From: Demequina oxidasica | GTDB lineage: Bacteria; Actinomycetota; Actinomycetes; Actinomycetales; Demequinaceae | Assembly (NCBI RefSeq): GCF_000975115.1 | Contig: NZ_BBRE01000001.1 | Coordinates: 773,322-837,321 of the forward strand | Reading direction: 5' to 3' | Length of the DNA stretch: 64,000 bases | Shown here: positions 30,354 to 40,593 of the stretch, piece by piece | How the letters are laid out: every line of letters begins with the position of its first letter | Position numbering within the stretch: position 1 is the stretch's first letter | Program-made: the position numbers and the translations under genes | The notes under the pieces: model-generated | Told to the model about the DNA's origin: nothing | The model's database searches: none | The model's input: only the letters and a program-made list of their open reading frames with translations

Positions 30354-31565
30354 GTGACTTCCTCAGCCTCCCGCCGCGTCTCTGCCCGCCTCGGTGCCAT
30401 CGCACCCTCAGCCACCCTCGCCGTTGACGCGAAGGCCAAAGCCCTCAAGGCCGCTGGCCGGCCCGTGATCGGCTTCGGAGCCGGCGAGCCCGACTTCCCT
30501 ACGCCGCAGTTCATTGTGGACGCAGCGATCGAGGCCGCGAAGGACCCTAAGAACCACCGCTACACGCCGGCCTCGGGACTACCCGACCTACGTCAGGCCA
30601 TCGCTGACAAGACCAAGCGCGACTCCGGCTACGAAATTGACCCCGCGTCGACGCTCGTGACCAACGGTGGCAAGCAGGCCGTCTTCCAGGCCTTCGCCGC
30701 GATCCTCGACCCGGGCGACGAGGTCATCCTGCCCGCGCCATATTGGACCACCTATCCCGAGGCCATCGCTCTCACGGGCGCGGCCACCGTCGAGGTGTTC
30801 GCCGGCGCCGACCAGGACTACCTCGTCACCGTCGACCAGCTCGAGGAAGCACGCACCGACGCGACCAAGGCGCTGCTGTTCTGCTCGCCGTCTAATCCCA
30901 CTGGCGCCGTGTACACGGCTGAGCAGACCAAGGAGATTGGCGAGTGGGCTCTGGAGCACGGCATCTGGGTCATCACCGACGAGATCTACGAGCACCTCCT
31001 CTACGAGGACGCCGCGTTCACACCGATGCTGTCCGTAGTCCCGGACCTCGCCGACACCTGCATCGTCCTCAACGGAGTCGCCAAGACATACGCGATGACC
31101 GGCTGGCGCGTGGGCTGGATGGTCGGCCCCATGGACGTCATCAAGGCGGCCACCAACTTCCAGAGCCACCTCACCAGCAATGTCGCAAACGTCTCGCAAC
31201 GGGCGGCCATCGCAGCGCTCAACGGCGGCCTCGACGAGGTGTACGAGATGCGTAAGGCATTCGACCGTCGCCGCCAGACCATGGTGTCGATGTTGCGCGA
31301 GATCGACGGGCTCGTCGTCCCGACGCCTAAGGGCGCCTTCTACGCCTACCCGTCCGTCGAGGGCCTGATCGGTCGCACCATCCGCGGGCGCAAGATCGAG
31401 TCCTCGATCGACCTTGCAGCCGTCATCCTCGAGGAGGCCGAGGTGGCCGTGGTTCCCGGGGAGGCCTTTGGCCCCAGCGGGTATGCGCGCCTGAGTTACG
31501 CCCTTGGTGACGACGACCTGACCGAGGGCGTCGGCCGTATCCAAAGCTTGCTCGCCGAGGGTTAA
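30354..31565 (+). CDS. aspC: Aspartate aminotransferase, class I/II PLP enzyme
   Basis: Transfers the amino group between aspartate and 2-oxoglutarate. Some homologues also use prephenate. The 403-residue protein has the substrate-site [11 protein letters not shown] (41-51), SPSNPTG (178-184) and the PLP lysine K244 in [16 protein letters not shown] chose GTG 30354 (GGAAG ten bases upstream). An in-frame ATG at 30345 is too close to that Shine-Dalgarno. Aminotransferase near tRNA-Trp-secE is common in actinobacteria. A small GGACA/TGTCC hairpin at 31590-31606 may terminate it. Confidence 0.93.
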   Translation: MTSSASRRVSARLGAIAPSATLAVDAKAKALKAAGRPVIGFGAGEPDFPTPQFIVDAAIEAAKDPKNHRYTPASGLPDLRQAIADKTKRDSGYEIDPASTLVTNGGKQAVFQAFAAILDPGDEVILPAPYWTTYPEAIALTGAATVEVFAGADQDYLVTVDQLEEARTDATKALLFCSPSNPTGAVYTAEQTKEIGEWALEHGIWVITDEIYEHLLYEDAAFTPMLSVVPDLADTCIVLNGVAKTYAMTGWRVGWMVGPMDVIKAATNFQSHLTSNVANVSQRAAIAALNGGLDEVYEMRKAFDRRRQTMVSMLREIDGLVVPTPKGAFYAYPSVEGLIGRTIRGRKIESSIDLAAVILEEAEVAVVPGEAFGPSGYARLSYALGDDDLTEGVGRIQSLLAEG

Positions 31566-31673
31566 AGCCGTGGGAGTCATTCGCTAGACGGACACACTTC
31601 TTGTCCTTGTGGCCGATGCGGCGCGAGCGGCGGCGCGGCCATACTCGTGGAGTCACCAATCCACGGGAGAGAA

Positions 31674-32084
31674 ATGAATCCTCAGAACATCGCTAAAGTT
31701 GCGACTTGCACGCTCGGCGCAGTGGGCGCGGTTCACCTTGTGGCCCTCGCCGGCGGCATCCCCTTCGAGTACCTCGGCGGCGGACGCTACCCCGACGAGG
31801 CCACCGCTCGCATCGGCGAGATTGGGGCTCTCATCACGGTGTCAGCGTTTGGCTGGATGACTGCGGCGCGCGCGCAGTGGGTGTCCCGCCCGTCACCACG
31901 CATTGTCCGCGGATTCATGTGGGTGATGGGCGGTTTGTTCTCGCTCAACACGTTGGGCAACCTCGCCGCAACGACGCTCGCGGAAACACTAATCTTCACA
32001 CCCATCACGCTGGCCCTCTCCGCCGCAGGCTTCTACTTGGCGTGGCGAGCTGACGATGTCCCAACCACCGTCGGAGGGCACTAG
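31674..32084 (+). CDS. Small integral membrane protein of unknown function
   Basis: The 136-residue protein has four hydrophobic segments, near residues 8-27, 45-62, 84-105 and 109-128, and no soluble domain. I do not recognise a named family. ATG 31674 follows GGGAGAG. It ends five bases before the likely start of the ABC ATPase at 32089, so it may be co-transcribed with the exporter and act as a membrane accessory. That role is inference from position. Confidence 0.75.
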   Translation: MNPQNIAKVATCTLGAVGAVHLVALAGGIPFEYLGGGRYPDEATARIGEIGALITVSAFGWMTAARAQWVSRPSPRIVRGFMWVMGGLFSLNTLGNLAATTLAETLIFTPITLALSAAGFYLAWRADDVPTTVGGH

Positions 32085-32088
32085 CCTC

Positions 32089-33021
32089 GTGTCTATGACC
32101 GATCCCGCGATCACCGTCCGCGACCTGCGCAAGACCTACGGCGACCTCAATGCCGTCGATGGCCTGGACCTCACCATCGAGACGGGCGAAATCTTCGCCA
32201 TCCTGGGACCCAACGGTGCCGGCAAGTCCACGACGGTCGAGATCCTCGAGGGCTTCCGCAAGCGCACGTCCGGCGAGGCAAGGGTCTTGGGACTCGATCC
32301 CGCGCACCCCACCCGCGAGTGGCGCGAGCGCTTAGGCATCATGCTGCAGTCGACGTCGACCAATGCGCCCCTCACGGTGCATGAGATGGTGACTCACCAG
32401 AGCCACTTGTTCCCCAATCCCCGCGGCGTTGACGAGACCATCGCTGAGGTTGGGCTCGAGGAGAAGGCCAACGTCCGATCGACGGCGCTGTCGGGAGGGC
32501 AACGCCGCCGCCTAGACGTCGCGCTTGCCGTCGTCGGACGCCCCGAGCTCATGTTCCTGGATGAGCCAACCACCGGCTTCGACCCCGAGGCGCGCCGCCA
32601 GTTCTGGCAACTGATCGAGTCCCTCAAGGACGGCGGTACCACCATCGTCCTGACCACGCACTACCTAGACGAGGCTGAACATCTCGCCGACCGCCTGGCC
32701 GTCATCTCACGCGGCAAGTTAGTCGCGCTTGATACCCCGGCTGGCCTCCGTGCCCGCGCCGCCGATGCCGTGGTCGCCTGGTCAGAAACGGGCGCCGATG
32801 GCACGGTCGCCTCGCACACCGAGGTCACCAAGACGCCAACGGCGACACTTCGGGGGCTGTTGGCCGCTCATGCCGGCGAGGTCGAGGACCTCGAGATACG
32901 TCGCCCATCCCTCGAGGACGTGTACCTAGACCTTATTGGCCGGGATTCCGAGGATTTGGTAGCTGAAGGCGAAGCCGAATTGCCAGGCCGCACCACCGCA
33001 ACCGAGGAGGCGTCGTCATGA
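32089..33021 (+). CDS. ABC-2 type exporter ATPase (DrrA-like)
   Basis: Energises export of a small molecule by the permease encoded next. From GTG 32089 (310 aa): Walker A GPNGAGKST at 40-48, Q-loop near 87, signature LSGGQ at 134-138, Walker B LMFLDEP at 154-160 and the switch His in LTTHYLDEAE. ATG 32095 is an alternative start. The nearest Shine-Dalgarno (GGAGG) favours the GTG. The C-terminal extension (about 225-310) is typical of drug or antibiotic exporters. The substrate is unknown. Confidence 0.9.
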   Translation: MSMTDPAITVRDLRKTYGDLNAVDGLDLTIETGEIFAILGPNGAGKSTTVEILEGFRKRTSGEARVLGLDPAHPTREWRERLGIMLQSTSTNAPLTVHEMVTHQSHLFPNPRGVDETIAEVGLEEKANVRSTALSGGQRRRLDVALAVVGRPELMFLDEPTTGFDPEARRQFWQLIESLKDGGTTIVLTTHYLDEAEHLADRLAVISRGKLVALDTPAGLRARAADAVVAWSETGADGTVASHTEVTKTPTATLRGLLAAHAGEVEDLEIRRPSLEDVYLDLIGRDSEDLVAEGEAELPGRTTATEEASS

Positions 33022-33866
33022 ACCAGGCGTCAACTGCCACGCCAGCCGCGGCATCGTCCGCTCGGAGGCGCCCGTCCATGGCGGCGCTCGTGTGGGAACG
33101 TGCCGTCCTGGAGACCAAGGAGTTCAGCCGCTCGCGCGAGCAGATGCTCTTTATATTCATGTTTCCCATCCTGCTGCTGATCCTCTTCGCCTCCATCATG
33201 GGCGGAAACGACATCGGCGGCGGCGTCGACTTCAAGCAGTACTTCCTCGCGGGAATGATCGCCTCCGGCATCATGAATACGGGCTTCCAGTCTCTGGGAA
33301 TCTCGCTCGCGATTGACCGCGATGACGATGTTCTCAAGCGCATTCATGGCAGCCCGTTGCCTGCCTCCGCGTTCTTCATGGGCAAGATCGTTCACGTGCT
33401 GATGGTCTCCATCATTCAGATCGCGTTGCTGCTCCTGGTGAGCGCGCTGTTGTATGACATCCCCATCCCCACGGAGCCTGCCGCGTGGCTGACGTTCGCG
33501 TGGGTGTTTCTGCTGGGAACCGCGGCATCGACCGTGTTGGGTATCGCGTTTAGCTCGCTCGCCCGCCGCGGGCGCTCCGCACCCGCAGTGCTGACACCCA
33601 TCGTGCTATCACTGCAGTTCATCTCGGGCGTGTTCTTTGTGTTCACGCAATTGCCTTCATGGCTGCAACACATCGCCGAAGTGTTCCCCTTAAAGTGGCT
33701 CGCCCAAGGCATGCGTTCCGTATTCCTGCCGGAGAGCTTCGCGGCGCAAGAGGCTGCGGGCAGCTGGCAACACCCTGCTACCGCGATCGTGCTCGCCATC
33801 TGGTTCGTGCTCGGGCTGGCCGTGACGATCAAGACGTTCCGCTGGCAGCGACCGGGCGACCGGTAG
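33018..33866 (+). CDS. ABC-2 type exporter permease
   Basis: Membrane half of the exporter, 282 aa with six predicted spans and an ABC-2 fold. It has an N-terminal cytoplasmic stretch, a first span MLFIFMFPILLLILFASIM and a C-terminal block with GVFFVFTQLPSWLQHIAEVFPLKW, characteristic of this family. It overlaps the ATPase gene by 4 nt (ATGA), so the two are coupled and probably form a 2+2 complex. Confidence 0.92.
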   Translation: MNQASTATPAAASSARRRPSMAALVWERAVLETKEFSRSREQMLFIFMFPILLLILFASIMGGNDIGGGVDFKQYFLAGMIASGIMNTGFQSLGISLAIDRDDDVLKRIHGSPLPASAFFMGKIVHVLMVSIIQIALLLLVSALLYDIPIPTEPAAWLTFAWVFLLGTAASTVLGIAFSSLARRGRSAPAVLTPIVLSLQFISGVFFVFTQLPSWLQHIAEVFPLKWLAQGMRSVFLPESFAAQEAAGSWQHPATAIVLAIWFVLGLAVTIKTFRWQRPGDR

Positions 33867-33951
33867 GCCGCTGCCTCCTCACTCAGCTCGAGACGGCATC
33901 GTTCTTACGGCCGATGTCCTAGCGACGCCTCCCTGACCTAGTCTTGGGGGC

Positions 33952-35223
33952 GTGAGAGTAAGGATGCCCCGCGCAGGCGACGCGCTGATAGCGGTCGGTC
34001 TTTTCGTGATCGCGCTCATTGGCCTCTATGCGATCGGCAGCGACGCCCGGCCGGCCGTGACCGTCAAGGCGATCGTCCTGGTCGCGCTCATGACACTGCC
34101 GCTGGCATGGCGCCACCGGGCACCGCGCATTATCTTGTGGGTAGCGATCCTGGCATGGATGATTTTTGTCGCGATCGGCTACCCCAACGCCGCGAGCATC
34201 CTGGGGCTGGTGGTCGCCCTCTACGGCGTGGGCCTCTACCTTCCGCGCCGCTCCGCGTTTGCCCATGGGTTGGGCGCCATTCTGGTCGTCAGCGCCTGGA
34301 CCGCGGTGGGCGTACTCACCAGCGATGAGGTGCAGATCGCGGCCGTGGTCTCGACCATCATCGCCCTCGTAATCGCGCTCGGGATTGGCCTGTCCGACAA
34401 TCGCCGCCACCTGCGTCTTACCGAACTCGAGATCGCGCACGCCCGTCAGGACCAGGCGCGCAAGAATGCGGCGGCCGACGCTGTGCGGGCTGAGCGGGCA
34501 CGTATCGCCCGAGAACTCCACGACGTGGTCGCCCACGAGGTCACTGTAATGACGCTGCAGGCCGAAGGCGCGGCCAGGCTCGCGAAGGACGGCGACCCGC
34601 GGGTGGCCGAAGCACTGCACACCATCAGCGACTCGGGACGCACTGGATTGATGGAGATGCAACGCATGATCGGCGTGCTGCGAGCCTCGGAAGCCGAGGC
34701 TGCGGGCGGGGCGACTCCAAGAGAGAGCGATGATTCAGCAGCGGAGCACCACACTGCGTTCGACCTCCTACCCATGCCCTCACTGGCGGCACTGCCGGAC
34801 CTAGTTCAGCAAGTCGAGGACGCCGGCCTGCCCGTCTCGCTCGAGGTCTCTGGCTCCGCGCATGTGCCAGCGGGTGTCGAACTGAGCGCTTTCCGAGTGG
34901 TACAGGAGTCTTTGACCAACGCCATGAAGCACGCAGGCCCAGGTGCCAACGCAACCGTCACCGTCGTGCGCGAAAGCGACGCTGTGACGATCACCGTGGA
35001 GGACGACGGCCGCGGGGTGATCTCCGAGGCGATGCACTCTGGTGGCCACGGCATCGACGGAATGCGGGAGCGTATCGGCGCGCTTGGCGGGAGGCTCGAC
35101 GTGGGTCCACGCTCCGGCGGCGGCTACCGTGTTTATGCAGTGTTGCCGTCCGGTGATGACCAGGTCCACACGACTCGCCCGCGCACTGCCCCGCCGATGA
35201 CGCCCGAAGGGGGCACGCAATGA
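33952..35223 (+). CDS. NarL-family sensor histidine kinase
   Basis: Membrane sensor kinase, 423 aa. It has four or five hydrophobic segments in residues 10-146, a HisKA_3 dimerisation helix with the phosphoacceptor H190 in [15 protein letters not shown], and a C-terminal ATPase domain ([11 protein letters not shown], then VEDDGRGV and [12 protein letters not shown]). There is no extracytoplasmic sensor loop of note, as in sensors of membrane stress or antimicrobial peptides. The start is GTG 33952. It overlaps the response regulator by 4 nt. Confidence 0.93.
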   Translation: MRVRMPRAGDALIAVGLFVIALIGLYAIGSDARPAVTVKAIVLVALMTLPLAWRHRAPRIILWVAILAWMIFVAIGYPNAASILGLVVALYGVGLYLPRRSAFAHGLGAILVVSAWTAVGVLTSDEVQIAAVVSTIIALVIALGIGLSDNRRHLRLTELEIAHARQDQARKNAAADAVRAERARIARELHDVVAHEVTVMTLQAEGAARLAKDGDPRVAEALHTISDSGRTGLMEMQRMIGVLRASEAEAAGGATPRESDDSAAEHHTAFDLLPMPSLAALPDLVQQVEDAGLPVSLEVSGSAHVPAGVELSAFRVVQESLTNAMKHAGPGANATVTVVRESDAVTITVEDDGRGVISEAMHSGGHGIDGMRERIGALGGRLDVGPRSGGGYRVYAVLPSGDDQVHTTRPRTAPPMTPEGGTQ

Positions 35224-35906
35224 TTCGAGTAGGACTGGTCGACGATCAAGCGATGGTGCGGGTGGGCCTAAAGATGATCCTTGAATCAGAGCCGGACATC
35301 GACGTGTGCGGCGAGGCCGCCGACGGCTCTGAATCGCTTGCGATGGCCCAGGAGTCCCAGCCCGACGTGGTGCTCATGGACATCCGTATGGCCGGCGTGG
35401 ATGGACTCACCGCAACCCGCGAGCTGGTAGCGCAGTGCCCCGGAGTCTCCGTTGTCATCCTCACAACCTTTGATGACGACGAATACGTCTACGAAGCGCT
35501 CCGCGCCGGCGCGTCCGGATTCCTCCTCAAGAGCGCGGACGGGGACACGCTCGTCAACGCAGTGCGCGTGGTCGCGGGGGGCGAAGCGCTGCTCGCGCCT
35601 GAGGTCACCCGGCGTGTGATTGAGAAGTTCGCGAGCGGAGCCGCTGCTCAGAGTCCCATCGGAACGGACCCCGATGACCACGTGCCGTCCCCCGAGGCGA
35701 TCGGCGACCTGTCCGACCGCGAGGTTGAGGTGCTGCTGCTGATGGCCCGCGGTCTCTCAAACCAGGAGATCGCGTCCGAACTCTTCGTGTCCAACACCAC
35801 CGTCAAGACGCACGTGAGCCACATTCTGACCAAGCTGGGCGTGAGAGACCGCGTCCAGGCGGTCGTGGAGGCGTACAACTCCGGCATCGTGGTACCCCGA
35901 CCATAA
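35220..35906 (+). CDS. NarL/LuxR-family response regulator
   Basis: DNA-binding partner of the kinase. The receiver domain (1-120) has the phosphorylated D54 in [10 protein letters not shown] with acidic D8/D9. The C-terminal LuxR helix-turn-helix is [20 protein letters not shown]...[13 protein letters not shown]. The 228-residue gene lies between two ABC transporter cassettes and probably regulates one or both. No operator was identified. A small CGTCC/GGACG hairpin lies just after it at about 35911-35924. Confidence 0.95.
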   Translation: MIRVGLVDDQAMVRVGLKMILESEPDIDVCGEAADGSESLAMAQESQPDVVLMDIRMAGVDGLTATRELVAQCPGVSVVILTTFDDDEYVYEALRAGASGFLLKSADGDTLVNAVRVVAGGEALLAPEVTRRVIEKFASGAAAQSPIGTDPDDHVPSPEAIGDLSDREVEVLLLMARGLSNQEIASELFVSNTTVKTHVSHILTKLGVRDRVQAVVEAYNSGIVVPRP

Positions 35907-36029
35907 AAACCGTCCTATTGGACGATGGCGAATCTGACTGATGTTCGCGAGACTAAGGGACGAACGATCGACGCCCCACGGCATCGGCCGTCGTTGTTCC
36001 GCGCTTCCACCCCCGCGAAAGGTAACCCC

Positions 36030-36773
36030 ATGACTGCCACCCCCACGACCAGCCTCGCAGCCACCATGCGCGACGGCTACAAGGACTACGGAACCGGCGA
36101 GATGGCCGTTCGCGCCCTCGACGGCGTGAGCGTCGACATCGCACGCAGCGAGTTCACCGCCATCATGGGCCCGTCCGGGTCCGGCAAATCAACGCTGCTC
36201 CACACCCTTGCCGGCCTGGACCGCCTCACAGCGGGCGAGTCCTCCATCTCGGACATCGTCATCACCCAGCTGAGCGAGGCCCAGGTCACCGAGGTCCGCC
36301 GCAACAACATCGGCTTCGTGTTCCAGTCCTTCAACCTGATTCCGTCGCTCACAGCGCGCGAGAACATCACGCTGCCCATCGACATCGCGGGCGACAAGGA
36401 AGACAAGCAGTGGTTCGACGAGATCATCGGCATCCTCGGCCTGGCTGACCGCCTCACCCACCTTCCCGCCGAGCTCTCAGGCGGCCAGCAGCAGCGCGTG
36501 GCCGTGGCCCGAGCGCTCGTGTCGCGCCCCGAGATTATCTTCGCGGACGAGCCGTCCGGAAACCTCGACTCGCGCTCCGGTGCCGAGCTGCTGGGTTTCA
36601 TGCGTCGCGCGGTGAAGGAGTTCGGCCAGACCATCGTGATGGTCACGCACGACCCGACCGCAGCATCGTACGCCGACAGGATCCTGTTCCTCGAGGACGG
36701 AAAGATCGTGGACGAGATGCGGGATCCGACCGCGGAGAAGGTGCTCGACCGCATGAAGCAGATGGGGCACTAG
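36030..36773 (+). CDS. MacB/LolD-type ABC transporter ATPase
   Basis: Mechanotransmission-type ABC ATPase, 247 aa. Walker A is GPSGSGKST at 47-55, Q-loop Q99, LSGGQQQR at 149-156, Walker B IIFADEP at 169-175 and SGNLD. ATG 36030 follows AAAGG. The open frame continues upstream, but that part has no homology. It pairs with the FtsX-type permease four bases downstream. Such pairs beside a two-component system usually handle antimicrobial peptides or cell-envelope stress. The function here is inferred. Confidence 0.93.
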   Translation: MTATPTTSLAATMRDGYKDYGTGEMAVRALDGVSVDIARSEFTAIMGPSGSGKSTLLHTLAGLDRLTAGESSISDIVITQLSEAQVTEVRRNNIGFVFQSFNLIPSLTARENITLPIDIAGDKEDKQWFDEIIGILGLADRLTHLPAELSGGQQQRVAVARALVSRPEIIFADEPSGNLDSRSGAELLGFMRRAVKEFGQTIVMVTHDPTAASYADRILFLEDGKIVDEMRDPTAEKVLDRMKQMGH

Positions 36774-36776
36774 TAC

Positions 36777-39278
36777 ATGTTCCGCCTCGCAATAAAGTCA
36801 ATCAAACACAGCCCCAAGCGGCTGATCCTGACGGCCGTGGCCGTCGCGCTGGGCGTGTCACTCGTGGCAGCCACGCAGATCTTCACCAACTCGCTGTCAT
36901 CGGGATTCTCGAACCTCTTCTCGGAGTCGTATTCCAGCATCGACATCGTGGTCGAGCCTGACCCCAACTCCGACGTACTGTTCGCGGCGGACGAGCAGCC
37001 GCTCAGCGACGCTGACCTCACGGCCGTCTCAGCCACGGAGGGCGTGGCGGATGCGTACGGCGTGATCCTCACACAGGGCTCTCTTGTGGCGCCCGATGCC
37101 GGGGCGAGCCAGCCCGGTCCGCCCACCTTTGTCCAGAATTGGAACGGCAACGCGGACATCGACACCGGCGCTATCGCGGTCGGCACCGCGCCTACGCAGC
37201 CCGGCGACGTCGTCCTCGACTCCGAGACATTTGATGGCGGCTACGCGCTCGGCGACACCGTTGGTATTGCTGGCGCTGACGGGTTAAGCGAGTACACCCT
37301 CGTAGGGTCGGTGGAACTCACCAGCGGCACCTCACTCGGCGCCAAGTTCGCGTGGATGTCGACTGACGACGCACAGGAGTTCAACGGCGTGGAGGGATAC
37401 TCCACCATCGACGTCATCGCGGACGAGGGCGCCGACGTCGACGACGTCACAGCCGCGATCGGGGAGGAACTGCCCGAGGGCACCCGCGCCATCACCGGCG
37501 AGGAGAAGGCCGCCGAGTCGGTCGATGCTCTGAACAGCGTGCTTCAGTACGTCGACATCTTCGCAATCGCGTTCGCATTGATCTCGCTCTTTGTCGGCGC
37601 GTACATCATCGTCAACACGTTCCGCATCATCGTGACGCAGCGCACCCGCGAGTTCGGGCTTCTGCGCGCAGTGGGCGTGACCGGCCAGCAAGTGCGGCGC
37701 ATGATCCTGCTTGAGGCACTGGTAGTCGGCGTCATTGCGTCGACAATCGGCCTGGTGATGGGCTACCTGCTCGCACTCGCGATCACTGCGATCGCAACGG
37801 TGTTTGTGGGCGATATCTTCGGCGTGCTGACTCTCCCGCCCGATGCCATCGCCTGGGCCTACGGCCTGGGTCTGATCGTCACCATGGCCTCGGCGATTGC
37901 CCCCGCCATTCACGCCTCGCGTATCTCTCCCATGGAGGCACTACGCGAGTCGGCCACCGAATCCAAGAAGCCGCTGCGCACCCGAAACATCGTGGGTGCC
38001 GCCATGTCCGTCGTGGCCATCGGCCTGATCTTCCTTGGGCTCTACGGCGACTTCGACAGGCCATACATCTACGTGGGTGTTGGGGCAGTGCTGCTGGTAC
38101 TGGGCATAACCCTGCTTGCGGCTCAGTTGCTAGTGCCGATCGCGTACGGCCTGCGTGGGGTGCTCACCCGCCTGTTCAAGGTGGACGGCAAGCTCGCCGC
38201 CAACAACATCCGGCGCGAGCCTCGCCGTAGCGCTAATACCGCCGCAGCGTTGATGATCGGCGTGATGCTGCTGGCTCTGGTGGCGACCTTTACTGAGTCA
38301 CTCAAGACCGTCGTCACCGCTCAGTTCGACGCTACCTCGGCGGACTACTTCGCCATCGACACCGCCGGAACGGGCATCCCCGATGGGGCCATCGAACTGA
38401 TCACGAACACCGACGGCGTCGCCGACGTGGCGCGCATCGGAGTGGGGCCGGTCCAGTACGACGGCGCCGACAGCACCATCGCAGTGATTGACGTGGATGC
38501 CTCGAAGGACCTCATGTCATTCGAGACTGATCCCGACATCACCGAGGTTGGCGACGGCACGTACGTCAGCCAGTCCATTCAGGACCAGGGCGTTGAGGTG
38601 GGCGACACCGTGACGCTCACCGGCGGCGGCGGGACTGTCGACGTCGAGGTCACTGGGTACTTCAACGACGAACAGGGCGGCGAGTTCAACGTCGACTGGA
38701 CCACCGGCGAGGAGGTTCTCCGAGACGTCGTCGTATCCCAGCTGCTCATCTCGACGGACCCCGGGACGGACGTGGAAGCGCTACAAACCACGCTCTCCGA
38801 CGAACTCGCTACCGACTACCCCACGGTGCTGCTGCAGTCACCTGGTCAGTTGGCGCAGTTCGCCAACCAGTTCATCGACCTGCTGCTTGGCGTCATCTCC
38901 GCGTTGCTTGGCTCCGCGTTAGTCATCGCGATTCTGGGAGTAGCGAACACGCTGCTGCTGTCGGTCACCGAGCGCACCCGCGAGATTGGATTGCTCCGTG
39001 CAGTCGGCCTCCGCAGACGATCCGTGTGGCGGATGGTCACGCTGGAGTCGATGGTCATGGCGATATTTGGCGCCATACTCGGCATGCTGTTGGGCCTCGG
39101 GCTCGGATCCGCGCTGGTACTCGCTCTCGCGGACTTTGGATTCGATGGCGTGACCGTGCCATGGATCTGGCTGGGGGTCTACACCGTCCTCGCAGCCATC
39201 GCGGGCGTGCTCGCGGCGGTATGGCCAGCGTGGCGTGCGTCCAAGCTGGACATCCTCAAGGCGATTGCGACCGAGTAG
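36777..39278 (+). CDS. FtsX/MacB-type ABC permease, double FtsX
   Basis: Large 833-residue permease with two repeats of the FtsX architecture. It has one span near 15-35, an extracytoplasmic domain (about 40-250, acidic) and three spans in 255-390 ending SRISPMEALRE. The second half has a span near 485-505, another external domain and three C-terminal spans ending ASKLDILKAIA. The external domains probably sense or bind a ligand such as a lantibiotic-like peptide. It starts three bases after the ATPase stop. Confidence 0.92.
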   Translation: MFRLAIKSIKHSPKRLILTAVAVALGVSLVAATQIFTNSLSSGFSNLFSESYSSIDIVVEPDPNSDVLFAADEQPLSDADLTAVSATEGVADAYGVILTQGSLVAPDAGASQPGPPTFVQNWNGNADIDTGAIAVGTAPTQPGDVVLDSETFDGGYALGDTVGIAGADGLSEYTLVGSVELTSGTSLGAKFAWMSTDDAQEFNGVEGYSTIDVIADEGADVDDVTAAIGEELPEGTRAITGEEKAAESVDALNSVLQYVDIFAIAFALISLFVGAYIIVNTFRIIVTQRTREFGLLRAVGVTGQQVRRMILLEALVVGVIASTIGLVMGYLLALAITAIATVFVGDIFGVLTLPPDAIAWAYGLGLIVTMASAIAPAIHASRISPMEALRESATESKKPLRTRNIVGAAMSVVAIGLIFLGLYGDFDRPYIYVGVGAVLLVLGITLLAAQLLVPIAYGLRGVLTRLFKVDGKLAANNIRREPRRSANTAAALMIGVMLLALVATFTESLKTVVTAQFDATSADYFAIDTAGTGIPDGAIELITNTDGVADVARIGVGPVQYDGADSTIAVIDVDASKDLMSFETDPDITEVGDGTYVSQSIQDQGVEVGDTVTLTGGGGTVDVEVTGYFNDEQGGEFNVDWTTGEEVLRDVVVSQLLISTDPGTDVEALQTTLSDELATDYPTVLLQSPGQLAQFANQFIDLLLGVISALLGSALVIAILGVANTLLLSVTERTREIGLLRAVGLRRRSVWRMVTLESMVMAIFGAILGMLLGLGLGSALVLALADFGFDGVTVPWIWLGVYTVLAAIAGVLAAVWPAWRASKLDILKAIATE

Positions 39279-39296
39279 TTCGCGTCCTTCTCAGCA

Positions 39297-39328
39297 GTGG
39301 CCCTCGTCCCAACCGGGACGGGGGCCAC
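39297..39328 (+). terminator. Terminator of the ABC transporter operon
   Basis: Two 14-nt arms pair fully (one G-U) around an AACC loop 18 bp after the permease stop. A weak CTTGCGTC follows. It ends the plus-strand unit before the convergent murB. Confidence 0.75.
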
Positions 39329-39343
39329 TTGCGTCTCCGGCAA

Positions 39344-39423
39344 CGTCCGCACCCTAGATCTGCACTGTAGGGGTGCGCTGACGCGCGAGCGCGCTAGCGC
39401 GAGCGCGTTTTAGGGTGCGGACG
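39344..39423. repeat. Nested inverted repeat between convergent genes
   Basis: The outer 13-bp arms CGTCCGCACCCTA (39344-39356) and the complement at 39411-39423 enclose a CG-rich core with ACGCGCGAGCGCG and GCGCGAGCGCGT on either side of a central CTA. A third partial copy of the arm (TAGGGGTGCG) lies at 39368-39377. It may be a bidirectional terminator or a cruciform site for murB and the ABC operon. Confidence 0.7.
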
Positions 39424-39464
39424 TAGACGCCGTTGGAGTTGAGGTGCTGAAGCTTCGGCGAACG

Positions 39465-40565
39465 CTAGAGATCTACGCCGAGCGTGACGGGCTCGGGGAC
39501 CAGGTTGACGCCGAACGTATCGCGAACTCCCTGGCGCACAGCCCGAGCGAGCGCCACGATGTCCGCCGCCCCCGCATTACCCCGGTTCGTGAGCGCCAGG
39601 GTGTGCTTGGTGGACAGGCTTGCCCGGGCATCGGGCGTAGTGGCGAAGCCCTTGCCGAATCCGGCGTGCTCGATCAACCAGGCCGCGCTCGTCTTGACCG
39701 CACCATCGGGGTGCGCATCACCCGCCGGAAACCGGGGCGCGTCGGCTGGCAACGCCGCCGCGGCATCGGCGCTCAGAATGGGGTTCGTGAAGAACGATCC
39801 CGCACTCCAGGTGTCGAAGTCATCGCGGTCAAGCACCATTCCCTTGGAGCCGCGCAATTCAAGGACCGCCGCGCGTACCTCCACCATGGGCGCGCGCTCC
39901 CCCACTTCGACGCCGAGCTCCTGCGCCAGCTGTGCGTAGCGGATCGGAGAGGACAGCGTGCCGGTGCGCATATGCAGCGTCACGTCGAGGACCACGTAGC
40001 GCGGGGTGGGACGCCACAGGTGGCCGTCCGGGCCAAGCCCGCGCATCGAACGCTTGAGGAGCGAGTCACGGTAGCTGAACTGGCAGTCCACGCGCGCGAG
40101 TGAGCGCACCCGGTTCTCGTGGCGGTCCCACGTGCGCACCAGGGCGGTCCAGTCCGCGACCTCCGCGCCGTATGCGCCCACGTTCTGCACCGGTGTCGCG
40201 CCCGTAGAGCCGGGGATCCCTGACAGCGCCTCAAGGCCCACCCAGCCCTCCTCGACCGCTCGCGCCACCACGTCGTCCCACGGCATGCCCGCGCTGACGG
40301 TGACGGAGACTCCCCCACATGCGCCGTCGTCTTGCACAGTCAGGTCGTGACGATCGTCACGCACTACTGTGCCTGAGAAGCCGTCATCGGAGACCAAGAT
40401 GTTGGAGCCGCCGCCGAGCACGAGCAGCGGGGTCTGCGTGGCGTCCGCCGTACGTACCGACTCGACGAACTCGGCCTCGGAGTTAGCGTCGATCAGTGCC
40501 AGCGCCGGGCCGCCCACCCGCAGCGTTGTGAGGTCCGCGAGTTGGGTTTGAGCCACGTCTGTCAT
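39465..40565 (-). CDS. murB: UDP-N-acetylenolpyruvoylglucosamine reductase
   Basis: FAD enzyme that makes UDP-N-acetylmuramate in peptidoglycan synthesis. The 366-residue protein from ATG 40565 has GGGSNILVSDDGF (51-63) and SGIPGSTGATPVQNVGAYG (115-133) for FAD binding, SYRDSLLK, and the C-terminal AAWLIEHAGFGKG...HTLALTNRGNA of type I MurB. In many actinobacteria it follows hadA-hadB. Here three genes are inserted between them. An MFS gene ends 28 bp upstream. Confidence 0.95.
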   Translation of the reverse strand: MTDVAQTQLADLTTLRVGGPALALIDANSEAEFVESVRTADATQTPLLVLGGGSNILVSDDGFSGTVVRDDRHDLTVQDDGACGGVSVTVSAGMPWDDVVARAVEEGWVGLEALSGIPGSTGATPVQNVGAYGAEVADWTALVRTWDRHENRVRSLARVDCQFSYRDSLLKRSMRGLGPDGHLWRPTPRYVVLDVTLHMRTGTLSSPIRYAQLAQELGVEVGERAPMVEVRAAVLELRGSKGMVLDRDDFDTWSAGSFFTNPILSADAAAALPADAPRFPAGDAHPDGAVKTSAAWLIEHAGFGKGFATTPDARASLSTKHTLALTNRGNAGAADIVALARAVRQGVRDTFGVNLVPEPVTLGVDL

Positions 40566-40593
40566 GACGCCAGCGTATCCGTCGCGAGAGGTA

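Noticed and set aside
31570-31616. Fifth copy of the palindrome family seen at 29005 and 30152
   Set aside because: It shares only AGACGGACA and a short stem. Similarity is too low to separate from chance. It may just be the aspC terminator.
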